5,027 bases of DNA from Victivallales bacterium (GTDB taxonomy: Bacteria; Verrucomicrobiota; Lentisphaeria; Oligosphaerales; Oligosphaeraceae), in assembly GCA_017431185.1 (NCBI GenBank), contig JAFRLP010000170.1, positions 1 to 5,027 of the forward strand, written 5' to 3'. Each line of letters starts with the position of its first letter. Within the stretch, counting starts at the first letter, position 1. The position numbers were made by a program, and so were the translations under genes. This document shows, piece by piece, positions 1 to 5,027 of the stretch. A model generated the notes under the pieces. It was not told the DNA's origin. It was given only the letters and a program-made list of their open reading frames with translations, and made no database searches.

Positions 1-837
<837 letters not shown>

Positions 838-841
838 GTGA

Positions 842-848
842 GAGGTGA
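842..848 (+). promoter_or_regulatory. Ribosome binding site of tadB
   Basis: GAGGTGA is a near-ideal Shine-Dalgarno sequence and sits 5 bases upstream of the ATG at 854. It decides the start: the alternative in-frame GTG at 845 lies inside this motif and has only the weaker AGGTGA at 836-841, 3 bases away, overlapping the tadA stop codon. Confidence 0.7.
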
Positions 849-853
849 GTTGG

Positions 854-1735
854 ATGAACAGGATTCTGGACGCCAAGGGATGCTTTGCCTTTGCCATTGT
901 GTTTTCGGCGGTGGCGTTAAGCGTCTATCTGCTGGTTTCCACGCTATATAAGGTCTCGCTGGAGCGCCTGGAGAACCGGCAGGGGGAGAACGATGACCTG
1001 AAGTATTTCGTGACCTTGCCCCGCCTTTTGTCGATGCGCTTTTCGGGCGCGTTCATCCTGGGGACGGCGGTGGTGGTCATCCTTTTGTCCTGCGGCGTGC
1101 TCAATCCGTTCATCTACCTGCCGGCGGGAGTGGCGGCTGCCGTGCTGGGCTGGATGGCCCCGCTCCTCTATTTCCGCTGGAAGGTGACGCAGCGCAAGGA
1201 ACTTTTCGAGGCGAAGCTGCTGGACTTCACGATGGGTCTGGCCAGCGGAATGCGCTCGGGGCTGGGATTGCCGCAGGCGCTGGAGGCGACGGCCAAGCGG
1301 GTGGGCGACCCGATGCAGGAGGAACTCCAGACCGTGCTGCGTGAATATCGCTTCGGCATGGAACTGCCGGAGGCTTTGCAGCGGCTCAACAACCGCATGC
1401 CCAGCGAGGATTTGAGTCTTCTGGTCACCACCATCAAACTGACCACCAAGACCGGCGGCAGTCTGGTTGAGGTGATGGACAAAATGGTCGAGATGATTCG
1501 CGGACGCCGTGAATTCCAGGAACGACTCAAGAACATGACCGCCCAGGGTAAGTTCGAGGCCATCGCGATGTCCCTGGCCCCGCTGGCGGCTTTTATCCTG
1601 CTCTATGTCATTGACCCTGACCTGATGCGCCCGATGGTGACGACGGGGATGGGCTGGTGCGGAATTGGACTGGTCGCTGTGATGATTACCTGCGGCTATC
1701 TGGTCATCAAGAAGATTGTTACGATTGAGGTTTGA
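854..1735 (+). CDS. tadB: TadB-like Tad pilus inner-membrane platform protein
   Basis: Integral membrane protein of 293 residues, a normal TadB length, expected to form with TadC the inner-membrane platform on which the TadA ATPase acts. A hydrophobic segment lies at about 9-31, a hydrophobic pair at about 64-107, then a T2SSF (GspF-type) cytoplasmic helical domain starting near LLDFTMGLASGMRSGLGL (122-139). The C-terminal transmembrane segments are at about 234-254 and 266-285. The segment TAQGKFEAIAMSLAPL before the third hydrophobic region and DPDLMRPM after it are typical of TadB. The gene starts 16 bases after the tadA stop and ends 2 bases before tadC. I chose the ATG at 854 because of the strong ribosome binding site; a GTG at 845 would add three residues (MSW). 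Naming as TadB rather than TadC rests mainly on gene order and the C-terminal segment. Confidence 0.92.
   Translation: MNRILDAKGCFAFAIVFSAVALSVYLLVSTLYKVSLERLENRQGENDDLKYFVTLPRLLSMRFSGAFILGTAVVVILLSCGVLNPFIYLPAGVAAAVLGWMAPLLYFRWKVTQRKELFEAKLLDFTMGLASGMRSGLGLPQALEATAKRVGDPMQEELQTVLREYRFGMELPEALQRLNNRMPSEDLSLLVTTIKLTTKTGGSLVEVMDKMVEMIRGRREFQERLKNMTAQGKFEAIAMSLAPLAAFILLYVIDPDLMRPMVTTGMGWCGIGLVAVMITCGYLVIKKIVTIEV
1727..1730 (+). promoter_or_regulatory. Ribosome binding site of tadC
   Basis: GAGG lies inside the last codons of tadB, 7 bases before the ATG at 1738. This spacing favours that ATG over the in-frame TTG at 1732, which would begin only 1 base after the motif. The site implies that tadC translation is coupled to that of tadB. 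Confidence 0.6.
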
Positions 1736-1737
1736 CC

Positions 1738-2646
1738 ATGGGAGATTCCAATTTGCTGATTTACATTGTGGTGTTTCTGGTGGTGTTTGTCCCCTATCTG
1801 TTTTTGCAGTTCTGCCTGGACAACCCCACGCGCAAGAACAAGGATCTGAACATGGAGAGCATTCCACCGGCATTCCGCTGGTGCTTTGGTCTTTTGGAGA
1901 TGCTTTCCGAGACGGGGGGCAAACGGATGGCCTCCCTTCAGGAGAACCGTGCCAAGGAAATCGCCAACAAACTCATCATCGCCAACATCCCCATGAAGGT
2001 GGAGCACGTGCTGGCAGCGGAGGCCCTCTTCGGAATTGTCGGCACGATTGTCCCGATGCTTTTCTTCCTGATTGTCACCAAACGGTGGGACTATGGAATC
2101 GGAGCCGGCCTACTCTTTGGCCTGATTGGTTTCATCTACCCATCGATGACCATTTCCAAACTGGCCGAGGCTCGCCAGGAGCTCATTATGAAAAGCCTGC
2201 CCTTTGCCATTGACCTGGTGGGTTCGGCGATGCGCGCCGGCCTGGATTTCTCCGCCGCCATCCGGTACTATGTCAGCAATGAAAAGAAAACCAATCCCCT
2301 CGCCGTGGAATTCGGAGTCATGCTGCGGCAGATGGAACTGGGAAAAACTCGTGTCGAGGCCCTGACCGATGTCGCCAATAGAGTCCAGACGGACGATTTC
2401 CGCTCGTTCGCAGGCGCCGTCGCCCATGGCACGGAGATTGGCGCCTCCATCGTCGAGACCATGCGTGTGCAGGGGGAGGAGATGCGCAGAGCGCGCTTCA
2501 ACCGTGCTGAACGCAAAGCGGCCCGTGCTCCTTCCATCATGATCCTGCCGATTGCCATTTTCATTATGCCCGCCATATTCGTTGTGATTGGCACGCCTGT
2601 CCTGCTTAAAATTCAGTCCAGTGGGCTGGGAGCGATGATGCAATGA
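1738..2646 (+). CDS. tadC: TadC-like Tad pilus inner-membrane platform protein
   Basis: Integral membrane protein of 302 residues, the second T2SSF/GspF-type platform subunit of the Tad machine. Transmembrane segments are visible at about 5-25, 92-113, 118-138 and 266-290. The cytoplasmic T2SSF domain lies between, beginning near ELIMKSLPFAIDLVGSAMRAGLDF (148-171) and including RQMELGKTRVEALTDVANRV. The segment with RAERKAARAPSIMILP followed by a hydrophobic stretch containing IMPAIFVVI closely resembles the C-terminal signature of TadC proteins. The ATG at 1738 is preferred to the TTG at 1732, which would overlap the tadB stop and add MT. The stop codon overlaps the start of the next gene as ATGA at 2643-2646, so the FHA gene downstream is probably translationally coupled and made in the same complex. 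TadB and TadC are paralogous and could be confused, but order and C-terminus agree. Confidence 0.92.
   Translation: MGDSNLLIYIVVFLVVFVPYLFLQFCLDNPTRKNKDLNMESIPPAFRWCFGLLEMLSETGGKRMASLQENRAKEIANKLIIANIPMKVEHVLAAEALFGIVGTIVPMLFFLIVTKRWDYGIGAGLLFGLIGFIYPSMTISKLAEARQELIMKSLPFAIDLVGSAMRAGLDFSAAIRYYVSNEKKTNPLAVEFGVMLRQMELGKTRVEALTDVANRVQTDDFRSFAGAVAHGTEIGASIVETMRVQGEEMRRARFNRAERKAARAPSIMILPIAIFIMPAIFVVIGTPVLLKIQSSGLGAMMQ
2628..2632 (+). promoter_or_regulatory. Likely ribosome binding site of the FHA membrane protein gene
   Basis: GGGAG lies within the end of tadC, 10 bases before the ATG at 2643. The spacing is slightly long. Re-initiation through the ATGA stop/start overlap may contribute more than this site. 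Confidence 0.4.
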
Positions 2647-4487
2647 AATACCAGATTCGTTTCACAGAAGGGGAGTTGGTTGGACAGTGTTTTCCACTGG
2701 GCGAGAATGTCCTGTCCATTGGTCGTTCGCACTCCAATGTCATTCGGCTGTCCACGCCCGACGTCTCCTCGAAGCATGTCAATCTTACGTTGGGCAGCAC
2801 TGGCGTGATACTGGAGAACATGAGCTCCCGAGTGACCAGCATTGACGACGCGAGCCTCTCCCTGGGAGAGCGCAAGCCCCTGCTGGCTGGCCAGGTCGTC
2901 TCCATGGGCGGACTGGTGAAATTCACGTTGGAGTGCCTGGCGGACACGCCGGCGCCGTCCGCAACGTCATCGGATGATGACGAAGCGACTACGCCGCCGC
3001 CCGCAACTCCCAGACCTTCGCATGCCGCACCCCCGCAGACGGATTTGGATGTGACAGTTCCGCCTTCGGCATCCTCCCACCCGCAGACGGACCTGGATGT
3101 GACGGTTCCGCCTTTGGCATCCTCCCACCCGCAGACGGACCTGGATGTGACGGTTCCGCCTTTGGCATCTTCCCCCAAGCAGGAGGATGCGGACATGACC
3201 GTACCGCCCCAGCCTGCAAAACCGAAGCTTGTGCCTCGCCCTGCGCCCGCACCTGCGCCAACGCCAAAGCCTGTGCCGAAACCCACACCACGACCGACGC
3301 CACCGCCTGCGCCGAAGCCAGTGCCGCGTCCTGCGCCAGCACCAGCGCCGCGTCCTGCACCTGCTCCGATGCCTGTTCCAAGCACGCCAGCGCCGGCGGA
3401 AGAGGAGGATGCCGGGGCCAATGAGACCATTGCGATGCAGACTCGCATGGCCTCTGCGGAGGAACTGGAATATCTAAAGAGCAGTCACGAGAAGAAGAAG
3501 ATTCGCAAGACCGGCTGGTGGGTGACCTGTTTGATTCTGGTGGTGGCTGGTCTGATAGGCAGCTACTACGCGTTCCTGTACAAACCGCCGGAGAAATATG
3601 TCTCCTGGCCGAAGGACGAGGCAGGGCGTGAACTCTCCGACATTGTGAAGATGGAGAACTGCCCGTATCAGGAAGACCTGGATTTGAAGTTTCCAAAGCT
3701 CCCCAATGCGAAAGTCAGCCAGGAGGCCGGCAAAATCGTGGTTCAGTCAGCGCTCGGCAAATACCGCGATGTTCCGTTGCGCTTGATTCTGGAGTATTTC
3801 CAGGACAAGGGGACTCTGACCGTCGAGCGGACTGTCACCCTGGAGAAGTGGATGGCCTCCAAGACCACTGGCAGCGAGAACTGGAACTTCGATTTGATTC
3901 AGCCAATCGCCTTTTACCAGAAGGACCACGGCATCCCCTATCTCTGTGTCTCGTACAGCCGTACGGAGAACAATGAGTCCTTTGTGGGATTGGCGGTGCA
4001 AATCCGCATGGCGGACTGGGTGTTCATTCTCATGAAGGAGATTCCGACACGCTACCGTTGGCGTGCCGAGTGGTTCATCCAGCAGACCGCCTTCTTCCGT
4101 TTCTCCGAGAAGTTCCTGATGAATCACTGGGAGGGCACGGCGAACTACCAGAAGGGGGATCCTGTGAAGATTGTGGCGGAAGCGAAGACGCTGCTTCGCA
4201 GTCACTCTCCGTCGGTCTGGTTCAAGGCAGAATACCTGCTGCGCAGTGCCCTGTGCCAGGGACAGGAGAAGGGGGACGCGGAGTGCGTCGGAGAGGCCGT
4301 GGAGCTGGTGCGTGAACTGCGTTCCAGCCAGATTGAGTATTTTAACCAGCAGAAGATTTCCTTCCTGCTGGCCAAGACCCAGAGAAATGAGAAGGAACAG
4401 AAGAGGATTTCGACGGATTTGCGCGCGGTTTTCTCCTCTGAAGAAGATTTCCGTTATCATAAAATCAGGCAGGACAAATGGGATTGA
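2643..4487 (+). CDS. FHA-domain single-pass membrane protein with threonine repeats and Pro-rich spacer
   Basis: I do not know a named family for this full 614-residue architecture. Residues 1-100 form an FHA phosphothreonine-binding domain: G27-R28-S29, S42-S43-K44-H45 and N59 with S62 fit the conserved FHA positions, though the usual Asn-Gly after that loop is Arg-Val here. Residues 101-190 are an acidic/Pro linker with four DxTVPP motifs (Thr138, 154, 170, 186). Residues 191-252 are a Pro/Ala/Lys/Arg spacer; 253-282 are acidic with NETIAMQT at 260-267. A basic KKKIRK (284-289) precedes one transmembrane helix at about 291-313, which by the positive-inside rule puts the FHA part in the cytoplasm and residues 314-614 outside the inner membrane. 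That C-terminal region looks mixed alpha/beta up to about 500, then mostly helical, possibly TPR-like (inference). The layout of cytoplasmic FHA, one helix and periplasmic domain recalls YscD/PrgH ring proteins of type III secretion, but I see no clear sequence match. The 4-base overlap with tadC points to a Tad-associated structural or regulatory role. Confidence 0.88.
   Translation: MKYQIRFTEGELVGQCFPLGENVLSIGRSHSNVIRLSTPDVSSKHVNLTLGSTGVILENMSSRVTSIDDASLSLGERKPLLAGQVVSMGGLVKFTLECLADTPAPSATSSDDDEATTPPPATPRPSHAAPPQTDLDVTVPPSASSHPQTDLDVTVPPLASSHPQTDLDVTVPPLASSPKQEDADMTVPPQPAKPKLVPRPAPAPAPTPKPVPKPTPRPTPPPAPKPVPRPAPAPAPRPAPAPMPVPSTPAPAEEEDAGANETIAMQTRMASAEELEYLKSSHEKKKIRKTGWWVTCLILVVAGLIGSYYAFLYKPPEKYVSWPKDEAGRELSDIVKMENCPYQEDLDLKFPKLPNAKVSQEAGKIVVQSALGKYRDVPLRLILEYFQDKGTLTVERTVTLEKWMASKTTGSENWNFDLIQPIAFYQKDHGIPYLCVSYSRTENNESFVGLAVQIRMADWVFILMKEIPTRYRWRAEWFIQQTAFFRFSEKFLMNHWEGTANYQKGDPVKIVAEAKTLLRSHSPSVWFKAEYLLRSALCQGQEKGDAECVGEAVELVRELRSSQIEYFNQQKISFLLAKTQRNEKEQKRISTDLRAVFSSEEDFRYHKIRQDKWD
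3033..3212 (+). repeat. Tandem 48-base in-frame repeats encoding DxTVPP motifs
   Basis: Three direct 48-base units (3033-3080, 3081-3128, 3129-3176) each encode 16 residues of the form PQTDLDVTVPP followed by SASSH, LASSH or LASSP. Units 1 and 2 differ at four bases, units 2 and 3 at two, so they arose by recent duplication. A diverged fourth unit (3177-3212) encodes KQEDADMTVPPQ and keeps Gln, both Asp and the TVPP core while the rest has changed. The repeat lies in the cytoplasmic linker of the FHA membrane protein, just after the FHA domain. Confidence 0.9.
3213..3398 (+). repeat. Low-complexity region encoding a Pro/Ala/Lys/Arg spacer
   Basis: About 62 codons made almost only of Pro, Ala, Lys, Arg, Val and Thr (for example PRPAPAPAP, PKPVPKPTPRP), in runs where Pro alternates with other residues. 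This resembles the stiff, extended, positively charged spacers of TonB-like and envelope-spanning proteins. It should hold the FHA domain and its threonine repeats well away from the membrane helix about 40 residues further on. The low complexity also creates long spurious open frames on the opposite strand and in another frame. Confidence 0.85.
4467..4474 (+). promoter_or_regulatory. Ribosome binding site of the tandem-FHA gene
   Basis: AGGCAGGA lies inside the end of the preceding gene. Its first AGG is 8 bases from the ATG at 4478 and its AGGA is 3 bases from it. It supports the ATG at 4478 as start, giving a 10-base overlap with the upstream gene. Confidence 0.5.
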
Positions 4488-5027
4488 AGGCGAAAAAAGA
4501 ACTGCATGTCAGGTTGGAGCATGAAGGGAAAGTGCTCTATGAGATTTCCGAGTCGCAGTTTACCTCGGAGATTACCATAGGGCGCTTGCATGACAACACC
4601 TGGCTCATTCCGGCGACCGACCGCAACGCCAGCAAACACCATGCCGCCATTGTGAAGAAGCACGGGCGGCTGGTGGTGGTGGACCGCGGCAGCAGCAATG
4701 GAATCTATTTCCAGGGCTCCAGGGTTTCCGAGCATAAATTCAGCGCCGGCGACCAGGTGGGCATCGGGGACTGTCGGCTCTATGCCGAAATTCCAGATGT
4801 TTCCGCGAAAGGTGGCCCTGAACGCGAATTCAATCAATTGGAGCAAATGAATGGCGTCAAGAAGGGTACCATCTACAAGTTGGACAAACCGACCATTCGC
4901 CTGGGCTCCGCCCCTGATTGCGATATCGTACTGGACGATACGGTGGTCTCCCATTTCCATGCCTCCATCGAACAGCGGGACGACGGCGGGAGCTGGCTGA
5001 AGGACCTGGGCAGCCGAAATGGCACGC
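4478..5027 (+). CDS. Tandem FHA-domain protein (3' end cut by window)
   Basis: This open frame has no stop before the window end; 183 residues are visible. Two FHA (forkhead-associated, phosphothreonine-binding) domains follow each other. The first spans about 8-105, with TIGR at 33-36, SKHH at 52-55 and DRGSSNG at 69-75, so all key positions are present. The second begins near 118 and runs off the window, with RLGS at 141-144, SHFH at 158-161 and DLGSRNGT at 176-183; here the usual Gly-Arg is Gly-Ser, so phosphothreonine binding may be weaker. There is no signal peptide or membrane segment in the visible part, so this part is cytoplasmic. The start ATG overlaps the previous gene by 10 bases in another frame. 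Known proteins with tandem FHA domains include ABC exporters of the Rv1747 type and scaffold proteins; which one this is depends on the missing C-terminus. The FHA assignment is firm, the function is not known. Confidence 0.93.
   Translation, partial: MGLKAKKELHVRLEHEGKVLYEISESQFTSEITIGRLHDNTWLIPATDRNASKHHAAIVKKHGRLVVVDRGSSNGIYFQGSRVSEHKFSAGDQVGIGDCRLYAEIPDVSAKGGPEREFNQLEQMNGVKKGTIYKLDKPTIRLGSAPDCDIVLDDTVVSHFHASIEQRDDGGSWLKDLGSRNGT

Noticed and set aside
1732..1734. TTG as start of tadC
   Set aside because: It overlaps the tadB stop and is only 1 base from the GAGG motif; the ATG two codons later has proper spacing.
944..1873. 309-residue open frame on the - strand across tadB
   Set aside because: Composition rich in His, Gln and Arg with no recognisable domain; it lies opposite the well-supported tadB and the start of tadC.
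1716..2213. 165-residue + strand open frame in another frame over tadC
   Set aside because: Low-plausibility composition with many His, Gly and Gln residues and no domain, fully inside the tadB/tadC coding region.
3033..3176. Regular repeats considered as a CRISPR or regulatory array
   Set aside because: The units are directly adjacent without spacers, keep the reading frame (48 bases = 16 codons) and differ partly at silent positions, so they are protein-coding repeats.
2606..3448. 280-residue Gly-rich open frame on the - strand
   Set aside because: It is the reverse complement of the repeat and Pro-rich coding region; Pro and Ala codons read backwards give Gly/Ala/Arg runs. No ribosome binding site or domain, and the + strand gene is well supported.
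2989..3696. 235-residue open frame on the - strand with repeated Ser/Pro/Gly units
   Set aside because: The repeats are only the antisense reading of the DxTVPP repeat; no start signal or domain.
4457..4960. 167-residue open frame on the - strand at the window end
   Set aside because: It lies opposite two clear FHA domains on the + strand and shows no domain of its own.

Overview
The window is a gene-dense, moderately GC-rich stretch of bacterial chromosome with five genes, all on the + strand. They run head to tail with gaps of 16 and 2 bases, then overlaps of 4 and 10 bases, so it reads as the inside of one operon. There is no intergenic stretch of any length, and I see no internal promoter, terminator, RNA gene, mobile element or CRISPR array. 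Both edges cut genes: the first lacks its 5' part and the last lacks its 3' part.

Layout: positions 1-837 hold the C-terminal part of a CpaF/TadA-type secretion ATPase. Positions 854-1735 and 1738-2646 hold the two inner-membrane platform proteins TadB and TadC, each with a T2SSF/GspF-type domain. These three are the motor and membrane core of a Tad (tight adherence, type IVc/Flp pilus) system. Positions 2643-4487 encode a 614-residue single-pass membrane protein: an N-terminal FHA domain, a linker with four Asp-x-Thr-Val-Pro-Pro repeats, a long Pro/Ala/Lys/Arg spacer, one transmembrane helix and a C-terminal region of about 300 residues that I do not recognise. From 4478 to the window end runs an open frame with two further FHA domains in tandem; it has no stop inside the window.

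Working together: TadA powers pilus assembly (in some Tad systems also retraction) through TadB and TadC. The unusual part is that the motor cassette is followed, with overlapping start and stop codons, by three phosphothreonine-recognition (FHA) domains on two proteins. One of these proteins carries a repeated threonine motif that could itself be phosphorylated. This suggests a Tad system assembled or gated by Ser/Thr phosphorylation, but no kinase or phosphatase gene lies in the window and the link is an inference.

Organism: a bacterium with a cell envelope suited to Tad pili, and rich in FHA proteins. Such gene content is seen in lineages such as Planctomycetota, Verrucomicrobiota/Lentisphaerota and Myxococcota, but the sequence alone does not let me choose among them.
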